A DNA stretch of 64,000 bases. It comes from Platerodrilus igneus (lineage: Eukaryota; Arthropoda; Insecta; Coleoptera; Lycidae). Shown here one piece after another: positions 23,964 to 36,720 of the stretch. A program made the position numbers and the translations under genes. The DNA lies in assembly GCA_036346225.1 (NCBI GenBank), contig JARFIW010001458.1, forward strand, positions 2,542,001 to 2,606,000, read 5' to 3'. Position 1 is the stretch's first letter. The number at the start of each line of letters is the position of its first letter. The notes under the pieces were generated by a model. It had not been told where the DNA came from and did no database searches. It worked only from the letters and a program-made list of their open reading frames with translations.

Positions 23964-24710
23964 TTTGGCATACCCAGTAAAAGCATAATGAAAAAAAGCG
24001 TTCTAATGTGCTTTCTACTTAACTAGATACTTTCATTCAAGATGCGATTAACGTAAAGCAAGGCATGAATATATACAAATATCCAAACAAAGTGCAAAGA
24101 GAGAAACCAGTTTTGAGATAATATAATTTGAAGTTAATTAAACAACCGTAAACAATTTACGCTAGTAATAGTTATTTGCGTAGTCAGTTATGTAAAGACA
24201 AATTTTATTTAACAAATATAATATATGTCAAAACGAGCTGGCGGAGCAGACGAGTGTTGCAAGTCACAAAAATCTAATAAAATCTCTTCTTATTATGTGT
24301 TAAACGTATAAAGCTTTATCGAACCTCGCATTAAAAGAATTGGATTGCATTATACGGTTTTAAAATATGCATCAATAGTGTATTTCCTTATACAAATATA
24401 AATTCTACTTTATCACTGTATCTGAGTGTTAGTATATGGTTGTATAAACAAATACAATTATTCGTTATAAAGTCAGTTAAAATTCAGTAATTGAAAATTC
24501 AGATTACGGATATCTTTTAGATATGGAAGAAAATTGTTTAATATCAGCTAAAACAAGAAGAGTGTATGTTTAATAATATATTATAAATATTTAGTTATTG
24601 GTACCTGGTTTATTATTTGTCGAACTCTGCAATTACAACTGGACTTCCGTATATTGTACTCTGATACCTCGGTTTGCTACTGTGTTGGTGCATGAACAGC
24701 TTCTACAGTG
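23964..24710. other. No recognised gene
   Basis: AT-rich sequence up to the left end of the DNA transposon at 24711. Confidence 0.4.
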
Positions 24711-25034
24711 GTACGCTGCCCTGCTTAAGAAGAAAGCAGTATCTAAAGAAATGTGCAAAAATGATGTTTTTAGTATTTCATTAAATAGCGTTCATTTATA
24801 TGCCATATTGCTTAGTAAAATGGCCGTATATACAATTAATATTTAAATAACCACTACAAAATATAAGGTTGTTGTGGCAGCATCTGCAGGTTTTAACACT
24901 CTGCTGATAACATTGTTTATTTATGATATTTGCTTGTGTTAATATTTAAAATATATTTACTTATAAGTATAGTAAATTTAATTTATCGATTACAAAGTGT
25001 TATTCATTTTCGTAAACACCATGTCTTAGGATAA

Positions 25035-27152
25035 AATGGTTAAAAGTACCTAATCGTCTCAATCTGCTAGAATATTAAGTCGTAGTCACAAAATTATGGA
25101 GTTGTTAAAGGAAAATGTTATGCCAGAGGTGGTTTTAGAATCAGAGAACACACAAAATGAAGTACTTGATGTAAATGAAATGGACAATTATTATATTGAT
25201 GCAGCATCAGCTCAGGTTTACCAATTAAACACTTCACATTCTAATAATGAAATGAGTGTTGATAGTAATGTAATTATAGAATATGTATTTGAAAGTCCAG
25301 AAGGAGTGACTTCAGAAGAGTACACATTAGTTAGGTTAGATGATTTAAATTACCATGTAGAATTTAAAAATCATTGCGATTCTACTGAAAAAGAGAAAGA
25401 TATAAATGAAAAATCAACTAATGAAGAACTGCAGGACAATTTGTTGGAAACAAGCAGGTACACAAGGCAAGGAAATTCAAGGAAACGTAAAAAACATCAC
25501 ATCGATTTTAAAACTGTAAAAGCACTTAGAGGGAAACGATTAAAAGCTGACCATGAGGTGTTAATTGGTTGTGTTGAAACAGATTGCAAGAAAAAGTGCT
25601 GCAAAAACATTTCTCGTGAAAGTTCTGGAGCCTATCAGACAACGCAAGAAGAGCATTTGTTTTAAATTCATTCAAAAAATTTCCAGTTAAGAGACGAACG
25701 TGTAAAAGTGATTTAGAAAAGCACAGTTTCAAATATTATCTTAAAGGTGAAAATTATGAAGAGCACCAGGTATGTATACCTTTCTTTTTAACAACTCTTG
25801 GTTTTAAGAAAACAAGCCATAAATTTGTAAATAATGCTTTGTCCAAAACTCCATATGGACAAATACAACCAAACCCTTCTTTTCGAGGTAAGGCTGCATG
25901 CCCAAAAGGGATACCAGAACATGGGATAAACAATCATATTGAATCGTTTCAGTCAACAGTGTCTCATTACCGAAGGGAACATGCTCTCAAAACTTGAGAT
26001 TTACCAAGAGATATATCAATCAAATTTATGCACCAAGACTTTATTGAAAAACATCCAGATATTACAAATTCCTATTATGTTTATAGAGGTAAAGTAAAGA
26101 ATAAAACATATCTTATTCCCATTTAGGACACGAAGAATGTGAGTTTTGTGAACAATTCAAATTGCATTGCAACGAAGAAACTAACTTGCAAAGTGATTGT
26201 GATACCTGTACAAACTGGAATCAGCACATAAACCTTGCTAAAGAGTCAAGATATAGTACCGTTCTCATGCTGAGAAAACGTGGGAAGATGGTACCATTTG
26301 CTTTTTTGCTGACATACAAAAAATTATTATGTTGCCACGAATAGACATGTTTAAGAAGGTTATATTTACAAAAAAGTTAATAGCGTACCACGAAAGCTTC
26401 GTGCCTGTTGGTGGAAAATGCAAACTATCACTATACTCTGCAATTTGGCATGAAAAGATAATTGGTCGCCATAAAGAGGATTTAACCAGTGCTTTTTATT
26501 CTTTTTTCTTACGACACCGCGGTGCAAAAAAAATAATTGTAGGGGTTGACAATTGAAGCAGTCAAAACAAGAATTGGGGTCTGTTTTGCTTTCTTGTTTT
26601 TGTATTAAATAGCAATGAAATAGCAGCTGAATAAATATACTTGTGCTATTTTGAAGCAGGACATTCGTTTATGTTTGCGGATAGTTATCATCATCAAGTT
26701 GAGTTAATTCTCAAGAATCAAGGAAAAGTGTATGATTTTCAGGATTTTCGAAGGCTGTTGAGAGTTCAAGAAAGTCGCGAGTTGAAGTATAAACTATGGA
26801 TTTCAATAATTTTCTTCAATGGAAAGATGATTCTTCCGTTATGAAAAAGAAAAAAGAATATACGCCATATCTTGCTCAAATAGTTCGAGTAAAAGCTGTC
26901 CGAAGTCTATTTACACTTAAATACAAAACTTCATTTGGCTCTGATGAATCACTTAAAACTCTGGATTTTTTTTGTGAAAAAAGCGATGAAAAAAGAGGAA
27001 TGCCAAAGCCTGAGCATAATACTAGATTTTGCGGAATCACGCCAGAAATAAAAGATGGCATCATTAAAAATTTATTTCCTGTTATCTTAGAGAATAGAAG
27101 ACATTTCTGGCTAAACTTTGAGATTTCAGAGGATAACCAGAGCAATTTATAA
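25035..27152 (+). pseudogene. Putative transposase of an uncharacterised insect family (broken)
   Basis: The reading probably began at an ATG at 25035. The open stretch 25096-25665 ends in a basic region (GNSRKRKKHHIDF) and a Cys-rich motif CVETDCKKKCC. Several frames follow that form one protein: PYGQIQPNP near 25850, HYRREHALKT near 25970, FKKVIFTKKLIAYHES near 26350, IIVGVDN near 26535, a GHSFMFADSYHHQVE block near 26665, and a C-terminal stretch 26796-27152. The order matches a widespread family of arthropod proteins annotated only as uncharacterised, which I believe are transposases with an RNase-H-like fold. Stops and frameshifts show it is dead. Confidence 0.6.
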
Positions 27153-27462
27153 TTATTGTGCTGCAAAAACCTTAACATTCTGTGATTCAGGTGTAATGTT
27201 TTGAAACAATATGTTCTTTAATAAAACATTTTGTACTAGTTACATAATAATTTAGAATCTTATTAACATGAGAAATTTGTACATACTGCCTTTTAACTAA
27301 GTATCGGAAGCTAACATGTATTGCTAATTCGTAATTTAAGAGCAGCAACTGCATTTTTAATTAAGAATATAAAATATTTCATTATATGGAAGGTATAATA
27401 TACACAATATAACCTATAGAAACATAAAATACCCATTGAAATTATTTAGAGTATGAAATTCA

Positions 27463-27496
27463 AAATGACCAACGGTTAAAAGTGTTGGTCATTTTT
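27463..27496. repeat. Perfect hairpin near the right end of the transposon
   Basis: The stem 'aaaatgaccaac'/'gttggtcatttt' has a 10-base loop. It lies in the 3' flank of the transposase remnant, inside the right TIR. Confidence 0.75.
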
Positions 27497-28009
27497 ATCA
27501 CAATTGGGTGTTTTGTAGATACTGCTTTGCGAAGCAGGGCAGTACGACTCTCCTACAATATCCTCAACTTGTACACTTTGTACAACGCTGGACAGCTGGT
27601 ATATCTAAAAAGCTAGCAGCAGCGACGTAACTAGGTACCGGCAGTACCCGCAACGGGGGCACTAAAAGGGCCCCAAGTGATATTTCACGCAAGGGCCTAT
27701 CTGACAAAATTTCAATAATAACGTAATCAAAAAATAAGTGTTTAGTGTTCATCTCCTGGATGTTGTATTTGCTAAAAGAAAAAGTTTAGTATAAAAACTA
27801 GAACTAGAATGGAGAAAACAAATTGATGCACAATGCCACACAATATAGCACTGAATAATTACCTATTAAAATTTTACATTATACCTACAATTAAAAAAAA
27901 ATCAGCAGGACATTATTAATTCAAATCCACGCACTAGGGTCCAATCTATAATGTTTGTAATTTAATATGTATATACTGACGGACTCCCCAATCACCGCTG
28001 AAATCTTAA

Positions 28010-28185
28010 ATCTAGTGGTGTTTAGATGCCGTATGTGTGTGACTACTTTCTATTCTATTCTATTTCTACCTTGCTTGGAACAGCAAGGTTTCGGCAAAAT
28101 TCCAAATTCTCCAGGTAAAAAAAACTCGCTTCCTGGCCGATGTAGTACCTTCGGGTGGAGCATTGGAAAATCACATGTAAGGTCT
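28010..28185 (+). mobile_element. tRNA-derived SINE, copy 3 (incomplete)
   Basis: It starts near 'gtatgtgtgtgacta' (middle of the head) and continues to 'gcattggaaaatcacatgtaagg'. The head lacks the 5' half and B-box region, and 'ttctattctattctatttc' replaces it. It lies immediately upstream of the truncated LINE. Confidence 0.7.
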
Positions 28186-28282
28186 TAAGATGCCGCGTCA
28201 GCGTCGACGCGCGCCAGCGTTGTCCTAACCCTGCTTGCAGATTCATGCAGATTTTGTATGTTTATATTATTATTTTAGTCCG

Positions 28283-30775
28283 TTGCATGTATATTTTCGT
28301 ATATTTTCCTCCTGCTACTAATTATGAAACTCGCGATGTATTCTATAGCTTTATTAATAACTCTGAATGGACTCACTGTGAAAACAAATTATTAATATTA
28401 GGTGATTTCAATTTACCTACTTTCTACTCTAGTCGTTTAAACAAATCAATGAGTACTTACAACATTACTGCATTAGACAACTTTTGTGCGTATTTAGGTC
28501 TACACCAAGTTAATTCTATTCTCAATGCTAACGGTAGGCTGCTTGACCTGGTGCTCAGTGAATTGGATACTGTTGTCACACGGTCGCTAGACCCATTTCT
28601 TCCTGAAGATGGTCACCATCCACCATTGGACATAGTGCTGTCCCTGTCTCAAGGGCAAAAACATTTTCCTGTGTTACATAAACTTGTATATAACTATAAG
28701 AAGGCAAATTTAGTTCAATTGTACAGTGATCTTTGCAACATAAATTGGGATAGTTTATCTGAATTTAGTGATATTGATGAAGCTTGTAATATGTTCTATT
28801 TACTCTTAGATTCGGTGATTGCTGCATATGTACCAAAATTAGGTTACCGTGGTAATGTTAACCTACCACCCTGGTTTAATCGACAAATTGTCTCGAATAT
28901 CAAAATTAAAAATCGTTTTTTACGTTTGTACAAAAGAACTCTTGACAGGAATGCTTATGATCAGTTTAGTTGCTTGAGAAGTAAAATTAAACATGACATT
29001 TCCGTGTGCTATCAAAACTATTTAATAAAAATAGAAAGCAGCATACCAGGTAACCCCAATCGCTTCTGGAGCTATATAAATGCTCAAAAAAAACCCAGCA
29101 GAATACCTAATACCATGAGCTATGGCAATAGATCTCTTAGTAATCCGCAACACATAGTTGATGCATTTGGTTCGCTTTTTCATGCTTCTTATATCAAGTC
29201 CACATACTTTGATTCTAATTCACTGGACGATACCACTAATGTTCTTAGCTGCGGAATTCCATTTCTTAATGAAGCTGATGTTTTAAAGGCGCTAATGAAA
29301 CTAAAACCTAAGGACACTAGGGGAGTGGATGATATATCTGCCTTCTTAGTAAAGGATTGTGCAGTGATTTTTGTTAAACCACTTACCTTACTCTTTAATT
29401 TAGCTTTTAAAATGAAACAATTTCCGCAATGTTGGAGGGTCTCTAAAATTTGCCCGGTTTATAAAAAAGGCTCAAAGTTACAAATTGAAAATTATAGGCC
29501 TATTACAATTATGTGTAATTTTGGAAAAGTCTTTGAAATTGTTATTTATAATATACTTGCATCTCATGTTAAGTCTCTAATATGCCCTGAGCAGCATGGA
29601 TTTGTACCAGGTAGATCTACAGTTACTAACCTTGTTTGCTTCACTCAATATGTTGCAGAACAACTTGATAATGGAGGTCAAGTTGATGTTTTGTATACTG
29701 ACTTTTCAAAAGCCTTTGATAGAATTGATCACGGAATTTTAATCACTAAACTTTCTAAAGTTGGACTCACGTTATCTTTCCTAAGATTTTTTGAATCATA
29801 CTTAAGTAATCGTAAGCTGTGCGTGGAATATCATGGTCATCAGTCGTTTGACTTTGTAGCTTCATCCGGTGTACCTCAAGGCTCCGTTCTTGGGCCTTTG
29901 TTATTTATAATCTTCATTAATGACATCGTTCGTCATTTGTCTTGTTGTTCTCTTCTCTATGCTGATGATTTAAAATTGTTTACATCTATATTATCAACAG
30001 ATGACTGCAGGAAACTTCAAAATGATCTAGCTAGCTTGTATTATTGGTGTAGTAACAACAATCTACCTTTAAATATCTCGAAGTGCTTTACCGTTAGCTA
30101 TACACGTAAGATTAATCCTATTTCTTACACATACACCATTGAGAATGTTTCAATTAGTAAGTGTAGTGTTTTAAAAGACCTCGGTGTCAAATTTGACTCA
30201 AAGCTTACCTTTATTGAACACATTACAACCATTCAAAAGAAGCGTACAAAAATTTGGGATTTGTACTCAGAAATGGTTATCATCTTTCTCAATCTATAAC
30301 TATCTCTGTCCTGTATAATGCATTTGTGCGCAGTAAGATGGAATATGCCTCTGTTGTTTGGAGCCCAGGATATGAAGTACACAGTTGGGTGTTAGAGAAA
30401 ATTCAGAGACGATACGCTAAGTTTCTGTGGTTTAAGTCTGATGGTACTTATCCTCAGCGTGGCCTTCCTCAGGATGTTCTTTTAAATAGGTTTGGATTAA
30501 ACGATCTACGTACACGTAGAAAATTCTACTCAGTCAGTATGTTGTACAAGTTACTTAATAATCTGATTAACTGTCCCAATTTATTAGGTCAACTTTACTT
30601 TCATGCACCCAACGTTAAAACTCGCTTAGCGTCTTTATTTTATGTAAAAACTCCTAGAACAAATATATTGAAATTTTCTCCTGTTAATGTTATGGTTCTA
30701 AATTATTTTGATATTCGGGACAATTTTGATTTATTTTGTGACTCTTTGCCACAATTAAAAGCTGGTATGCTATAG
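28283..30775 (+). pseudogene. LINE endonuclease-reverse transcriptase (5'-truncated, one frameshift)
   Basis: The polyprotein is open from upstream of 28283 to 30299, then continues in another frame from about 30254 to 30775. The shift is at an A/T run near 30250. Motifs in order: KLLILGDFNLP (endonuclease, near 28390), HHPPLDIVLSL (near 28617), NYRPITI (near 29491), YTDFSKAFDRIDH (RT motif A, near 29700), SSGVPQGSVLGPLLF (motif B, near 29865) and LLYADDLKLF (motif C, near 29955). The C-terminal part has MEYASVVWSPGY. The homologous part of the endonuclease starts at VYFPPAT, so about half that domain is missing. The RT catalytic Asp pair is intact. Confidence 0.9.
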
Positions 30776-30890
30776 ATATAGGGACTTATTATAATTTGTG
30801 TTGCTGCATATGAAATGTACCTTATTTTGTTATTTTTTTTTTTTGGTATACATCCTGTAATTGGCTTGTCTGTCGGATGTATTTTTTTCT

Positions 30891-30920
30891 ATAAATAAAT
30901 AAATAAATAAATAAATAAAT
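30891..30920 (+). repeat. (TAAA)n LINE tail
   Basis: Seven or so TAAA units end the LINE. Downstream sequence returns to the hAT element. Confidence 0.9.
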
Positions 30921-31039
30921 GTTGCTGTCGGTGTTGCGTGTGTTGCATAATAGTGTGACTGTACGAAAATAATATCTTTGTTATTTTTCATTTTCGAATT
31001 TTGATTACCGCAAAATATAAATCACCGAGACTTAACACA

Positions 31040-33227
31040 ATGAAAAGACACTAGGAAAGTGGTTCTGCTAAGCGTAAGAAAGGGGAAAAGGAAAAGTGAG
31101 CAAGGAAAAGTTTGTGGAAAAGAATACCAAAACTAACAGCATTTTTCAAACAAACGACTACCTCCGAATTTGAATTTACTCCAAGTGAAAATGATGCAGG
31201 TCCCTCATGTTCATTCAGTACAGAAACAATCCCCATCAGAACTTCTTTTCTGCGTTCGTCAGAACTTGCCATTGATAACGATGTTTTATTAAGCAGTTCT
31301 TCACCCTCACAAGCGACGGTACCTGATACTGAACTGGATTATCCGAAAGTAAATATTTTTATAGAGCATTTAAGTAAGTTCAGCAAGCGTCACCAGGCGC
31401 GACAGATTTACGAACGCAGAAAAACAAGTATGTCGACTTGCGGCAAAATAAAATTCCTTCAAAGATATTCCTTTGAAGGAAAAAACAAATATTCTGACTT
31501 AAAGGAAAACAAAATTTTCTCAAAGAAATTTCTTTGAATAAAAGAAAATTAACATATTTGTTCTTTTGTGAAGAAGCGCAGGCAAATTTTACCGCGAGAT
31601 CGTGTGGCGTCATGTACGGAACTTACCTTCCAAAAAATTTCGTTCCATGAATTTGTACTACCACCTATAATTTATTTATAGGAAAACAAGATTCCGAAAT
31701 CGAAATAAAATTCTTTATCGAGGAGAAGTATCCTAATAATATGGCTCTATATTCTGGTATATAATTAACTACAAACATTAAGAGACTTATTTTGAAATAC
31801 GGATTCTGTCGTCCGAAAGGACCCTTCCCAGAAGTGTTTAAAACAGGTCTTTTCTGAAAATCATTACGTTTGTAAATCGACATGTAATACAGAAATTGAT
31901 TTAACTTGACTATGTTACTTTCCCAAATACGACAAAGTTTATTGTGAACTATGCTGGTTGTCTACTACAATTAAGTCTGGGTGGCAGAAAGGCATTAATG
32001 ACTGGCAAGGTTTATCTAAGAGAATTAAAAACCACAGAGATAGCGTGGTGCATATAGATTCATGTTATGTTAAAGAGACTTTGAAAAGACTGAATTGTGT
32101 AGATAACGTAACAACATTTTTGGCGACAAGTGTTAGAAGACTTTTTAAAATCACTTTGAAATTAGCAAAAAACCTTAATTTATTCAGAGGAAGTAAATGC
32201 CAAGAAACTATCGATGACATTTATAATGGCAATTTTTTATCTTATGTGAAGCTGCTTGCTGAATACGACGATGTCATACGAGAACTGGTTAACAAACCCA
32301 AAAATACCATCAAATATTTATCGCCACAAATTCAAAATGAGTTAATTGACTGTCTAGGTAAAACTTTGAGAAAAAATTATTAGGGGATGACGTGGAAGTC
32401 CATTACTTTTCAGTCATTGCTGACACAACTCAAGATATTAGTAAAATTGATCAACTTAGCATTACTTACCAGTATGTTAAAATTATGAAAACTGACATGG
32501 GCGTGCCTACAGGAATCTGTATTCAAGAGACATTTTTAGGTAAATTATTTTTGTGTAAATATAAGTTGATTATATTTATTATAGTTTCAGGGTTCATTTA
32601 AGTACATTTTCAAACTGCTGAAAGTATTAGTTACAAGATAATTAATATTCTACAGAATGATGTTGTAAATATTAATAAGAGTCGCGGCCAAGGGTATGAC
32701 GGTGCAAGTAACGTGAACGCGTACACTGGCGTTCAATCTAGAATTAAATCCATTGAACCTAAAGCCCTTTACGTGCATTGTGCAGTACATAATTTGAACC
32801 TAGTTATTAATGATGTAATCAATGCAATTCCCGAAATTCAAAATTATTTTACATATTTACAAGACATTTATAACTTTTTCGGAAATAGTATTAATAGGTG
32901 GATTATATTAAGTTCTATAACAGATGAGTTGCAAATCACATTAAAAAAACTAAATCCAACCCGCTGGGCTGGAAGACTAATTTCGATATTAGCAGTTAAA
33001 GTAAAATACAAGAATATAATCAAAAATTTATCTAAAATAATTCTTGAAAGCAAACAAAGCGAAGAAATTCATGAAGCAAACAGAATAAAAAGCAACATGA
33101 AGAAATTTGAATTTGTTTATATTACGGTTGTACTGATATCTGTTTGGAGAAATAAATTTTGGTTCAAAAATACTCCAAAGAAAAGATTTGGATGTAGTAA
33201 AGGCGTCCAAAATTTTAAAGAAAATAT
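31040..33227 (+). pseudogene. hAT transposase, N-terminal and central part (ZMYM1-like, broken)
   Basis: The ATG at 31040 begins a lysine-rich start followed by a stop, then IPKLTAFF (31122 on). Remnants of a zinc-finger region (VYCELCW near 31938, GWQKGINDW near 31978) precede the catalytic part: FLATSVRRLF, NGNFLSYVKLLAEYD, YLSPQIQNELI (31958-32383), then FSVIADTTQDISKIDQLS (first catalytic Asp region, near 32408), GYDGASN (near 32694) and HCAVHNLNLV (near 32778). The protein resembles the ZMYM1/DUF4371 group of hAT transposases. Stops at 31052 and 31097, a frameshift near 32540 and another near 33170 disable it. It is cut at 33227 by the foldback insertion. Confidence 0.85.
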
Positions 33228-34739
33228 GTTACGATACGATATATTAATAGTCTTAATTAAAATTGTTACAATTACTTATTAATGGTTTCTTACTTAAGTA
33301 TGAATCAGCATGCGTGCTGATGGGTTTAGACCCCCACTTTCTCTTTATGAGTATTGAAAAGACCAGTCGGTCTAGTGATGTCGTCGAAGGGTGAAGTAGA
33401 TGTAACCGTTTTCAATATGTGCTAATAAAGAATTTATTTGTGCGTGAAATCGAACATTATTTCAGTGGTTCACCTTATAGGGCACCGTGTGTCCTCCAAA
33501 AGGCATTTGTAAGGGACATTGCGTCCGTTACTATAAAATCAAATAATACAGTCTTATTGCTCGAAAATCTCGTGGTGTTATTTTACACCTGGTCCTTATC
33601 ATACAGCAATCGAAGCATAACAATCTTTCCAAAAGAACAAAGCTCGTTTAAGTTGGGCCTTCGAGCCGAATCACGCTGTCTTTAAAAACGATAGCCTTAC
33701 TTCAAAAATCCGTGTAGTTTTCTACGCGTCTTGCAAAACCGCAAATGGGGTATCTCTTGACGACATTTTGATGCTAGAGCCAGTACTGTAAAATGATTTT
33801 TTTAGTATTCTTATGCTCTTATGCTCTGAATCAATATTTTCCAAAAAATTAACATTATTAGAACTACATTTTGGTAACGGAAAACTACCAGAATTTAATA
33901 CAGATGTAATGTCATCTCGTAATCGCAATAATTCTCGTTCATCATTACCGCCTGTAATAAGATGGTCTATATAAAAATCATTTGTGATCAAGTTGTATAA
34001 CTTGGGGTTGGATAACTGGAACGGTCTAGCGAGTTCTAGCAAACATTTTGTGGCGATAAAGGATGCCGGCCGCGTATCATACGTGAGTGTCTTTAGTTTG
34101 TAAACCTAGATTTTTTCGTCAATCGAAAAACGATACAATATTTTTTGATACGGAGAATCTCTGGAGTGGATCAAAATCTGTCGATATATTTTCGTGATAT
34201 CAGAATATATTATGTATTTATAAAAACGGAATCTAAGGAGAATACTAAAAAGATCATTTTGCAGTACTGGCCCTGTCATCAAAATGTCGTCAAGAGATTT
34301 CCCATTTGCGGTTTTGCAAGACGCGTCGAAAACAACACGGATTTTTGAAGTAAGGCTATCGTTTTTAAAGACAGCGTGATTAGGCTCGAAGGACGAACTT
34401 GAACGAGCTTTGTTCTTTTGGAAAGATTATTATGCTTCGATTGCTGTATGATAAGGACCCGGTATAAAATAACACCACGAGATTGTTGAGCAATAAAACT
34501 GTATTATTTGATTTTAGGGTAACACACAAATAAATTCTTTATTAGCACATATTGAAGACGGTTACATCTTCTTCACCCTTCGACAACATTACTAGACCGA
34601 CTGGTCTTTTCAATACTCATAAGAAAAAAGTGGGGGTGCAAACCCATCAGCACGCAGGCTGATTCATATTTAAATAAGAAACCATTAATAAGTAATTGTA
34701 ACAATTTTAATTAAGACTATCAATATACCGTATCGTAAC
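33228..34739. mobile_element. 1.5-kb foldback element inside the hAT transposase
   Basis: The ends are GTTACGATACG at 33228 and the reverse complement at 34739. The arms (about 33228-33790 and 34260-34739) are inverted copies with scattered differences and an extra stretch of roughly 80 bp in the left arm. Flanks 'aaaatat' (33221) and 'aaagtat' (34740) may be a 7-bp target duplication with one change. The hAT protein is interrupted exactly here and resumes at 34740. The centre holds a Bel/Pao reverse transcriptase fragment. Confidence 0.75.
33722..34042 (-). pseudogene. Bel/Pao reverse transcriptase fragment inside the foldback
   Basis: A minus-strand open frame of 106 codons contains LITNDFYIDHLITGG, which matches the motif-C region of Bel/Pao reverse transcriptases (here YIDH in place of the usual Y-V/I-D-D). 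The following LRDDITSVLNSGSFPLPKCSSN segment is also typical of the family. Only this piece is present, with no protease, integrase or LTR nearby. A relative of its final 30 codons is present in the opposite arm (34265-34348), so the captured piece spans arm and centre. Confidence 0.75.
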
Positions 34740-35110
34740 AAAGTATATACAGTAAGAAATAAGTTTGAAGCTTTGAAAACAGAGGCTACACATATTGTTA
34801 GAAACTGAGGAGTTTCGGAAAATTTTTCTAAAAGGAGAACTAAAATTAAGAAGAAATTTTTTGATGAATTAGCGGATGATCATCGATTTACAGATGAGCA
34901 AATGTATTTTAAAATTAATATTTTTCTTCGAATAGTTGATATTGCAATTATTCAAATTCGTACATGCTTTAAAGGATTTCACGAAGTAGCAGATATATTT
35001 TCTTTCCTTATTTCTCAAAATTTACTTTAAATAGCAGACGACGAATTAATTAGAAAAGCTGAATCTCTTTGTTCATTTTATTCAAATGAGTTATCCGATG
35101 GTTTAGGTTT
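34740..35110 (+). pseudogene. hAT transposase, middle segment
   Basis: It continues the hAT protein after the foldback: VRNKFEALKTEATHIVRN (34760 on), KKKFFDELADDHRF (near 34850), FLRIVDIAIIQIRTCF (near 34924) and FHEVADIFSFLISQNLL (near 34978), then SLCSFYSNELSDG up to the RTE insertion. It has stops at 34805 and 35029. Order and spacing fit one protein with 31040-33227 and 38462-38793. Confidence 0.8.
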
Positions 35111-35606
35111 AGGTTTAGGTTTGTACGTAAATACCTAAAACATAAGTTTATCGTTTATTTAGCATTGTTCATCTAAATTTAGTATTGTATTGGGTTATAT
35201 TAATATTTTGTTCCCTATAGTAGGGGATAAAGAATACTACTATAGTAAGCCTGCTTATCGTAAAAGGCGATTAAAAGGCGCAGCAAGGGGCAGCAGCCTT
35301 GCTGGCTAAAAGATATTGGAGGAGGGTCGGTTGGTCTCGGGCGATCTTCAATAATTTACAAGCTTGTTGGGGGTTGGCCGTGACGGATACGGCTTTCTGC
35401 TAAAATCTTTAAAAACTGCGTTGTGGAAAGATATGGGAGCCTACCACAATATTTCCCAGGTGTGCGTGGCCTAAAACACGAAATATATATGATGGAGAGC
35501 TCACAAGTAAAATTCTTGTCCGAGGTAAAATACTCCCTCATTCGGATCTCCGGGAGGAGTACTTGGGGCTCGTTATCATAAGAATATAAAACAACAATTC
35601 GATTTA

Positions 35607-36380
35607 GTGATAGGGACTTGGAATGTTAGGTCATTACTTAGAGTAGATAAGTTAACGAATTTATTAGTCGAAATGAGAAAGGAAAAGCTGGACATTTTAG
35701 GTATTAGTGAGGTGAGATGGCCAGATAGTAATGACTTTTGGAAAGATAATTATAGAATAATTACAACTTCTTCAACTAATGGACAGGCAGGGGTAGGAAT
35801 AGTGTTAGGTAAAAGATTAGGGCATAAAGTTAAAGAGTACTTACAATTTAGTGATAGAATAATTATGGTTAGATTGAGTACAAAACCCACAGACACTGTT
35901 TTAGTACAGGTTTACATGCCAACAACTCAGTACGAGGATGAGGAAGTAGAAAAGGTATACGAGGATATAAATAGTATAGTGAGAAAAGTAAAGGAGATGA
36001 GAATTTAATAGTTATGGGCGATTTTAATGCGTCAGTGGGAGAAGGTAGTGAGGAAAAATGGTAGGAAAATTTGGGTATGGCAGACGAAATGATAGAGGAG
36101 AAAGATTAGTTGAGTTTTGCCAGGAACATAGATTAGTAACTGTAAACACCCTATTCGAACAACATGTTAGGAGAAGATATACCTGGAAAGCGCCAGGTGA
36201 TAGGGCTAGATACCAAATAGATTATATTTTAGTTAAACAAAGATTTAGAAACCAAGTTAAAACTGTCGTAGTTATCCAGGGGCTGACATAGATAGCGATC
36301 ATAACTTAGTTAAAATGAAGTGTAAACTAAAATTCAAAAAATTGAGAAAAGTTAAAAGAGAGGATGGGATCTAGGTAAGC
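35607..36380 (+). pseudogene. RTE endonuclease domain
   Basis: It starts at ATG 35607 with IGTWNVRSLL, followed by GISEVRWP, VGIVLGKRLGHKVKEY, VQVYMPTTQYEDEE, MGDFNA (near 36012), RYQIDYILVKQRFR (36210 on) and DSDHN (near 36293). These are the catalytic motifs of an AP-endonuclease-like domain. The frame is lost at about 36005, 36050 and 36280. In an active element this domain nicks target DNA. The frame continues into an unstructured linker (36380-36720) that is also broken. Confidence 0.85.
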
Positions 36381-36720
36381 TTAATGATAGTAGGGTAAAG
36401 AGGAATATAAACAAGTATTAGATAATAAGAGCAAAGGGATAGCTGTAGGAGGAATGTAGAAAATAGATGGAAAGAAATAAAACTGACTGTACATGATACA
36501 GCAACACAGACTATAGGTAAGAAAAAATAGAAGCGAGAAAACCCTGGGTAACAAAGGAGATATTAGATTTAATAGAGAATAGAAGAAAGCTTAAACCTTT
36601 CAGAGAAGTGGATAGTGAAAGTAAGCAAAAATATAATACAGTTAGAAATAAGATAGTACATGAGTGTAGAAAAGCTAGAAATAAATGGATGGAGGAGAAT
36701 TGTAAGGAATACAAGATGAT

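Larger units (their letters stand above)
24711..27547 (+). mobile_element. DNA transposon remnant with short hairpin-bearing TIRs
   Basis: The left end (24711-24747) reads 'tgccctgctt', a short spacer, then 'aaagcagtatcta'. The right end (27515-27547) is its reverse complement. Each TIR can itself form a small hairpin through 'ctgctt' and 'aagcag'. The element is about 2.8 kb and contains one broken transposase-like gene on the plus strand. A perfect 12-bp stem hairpin lies near the right end (27463-27496). The target duplication is not clear, and I cannot place it in a superfamily with confidence. Confidence 0.65.
28283..30922 (+). mobile_element. 5'-truncated Jockey/CR1-type LINE
   Basis: This is a non-LTR element inserted in the left part of the hAT transposon. 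It begins inside the endonuclease domain, so the front is missing, which is typical of incomplete target-primed reverse transcription. It ends in a (TAAA)n tail at 30891-30920. Only one frameshift disrupts the coding region, so it is much younger than the hAT element around it. Confidence 0.85.

Noticed and set aside
35103..35121. Three GGTTTA units resembling a telomere repeat
   Set aside because: Too short, and not the common insect TTAGG unit; most likely a simple repeat at the RTE insertion border.
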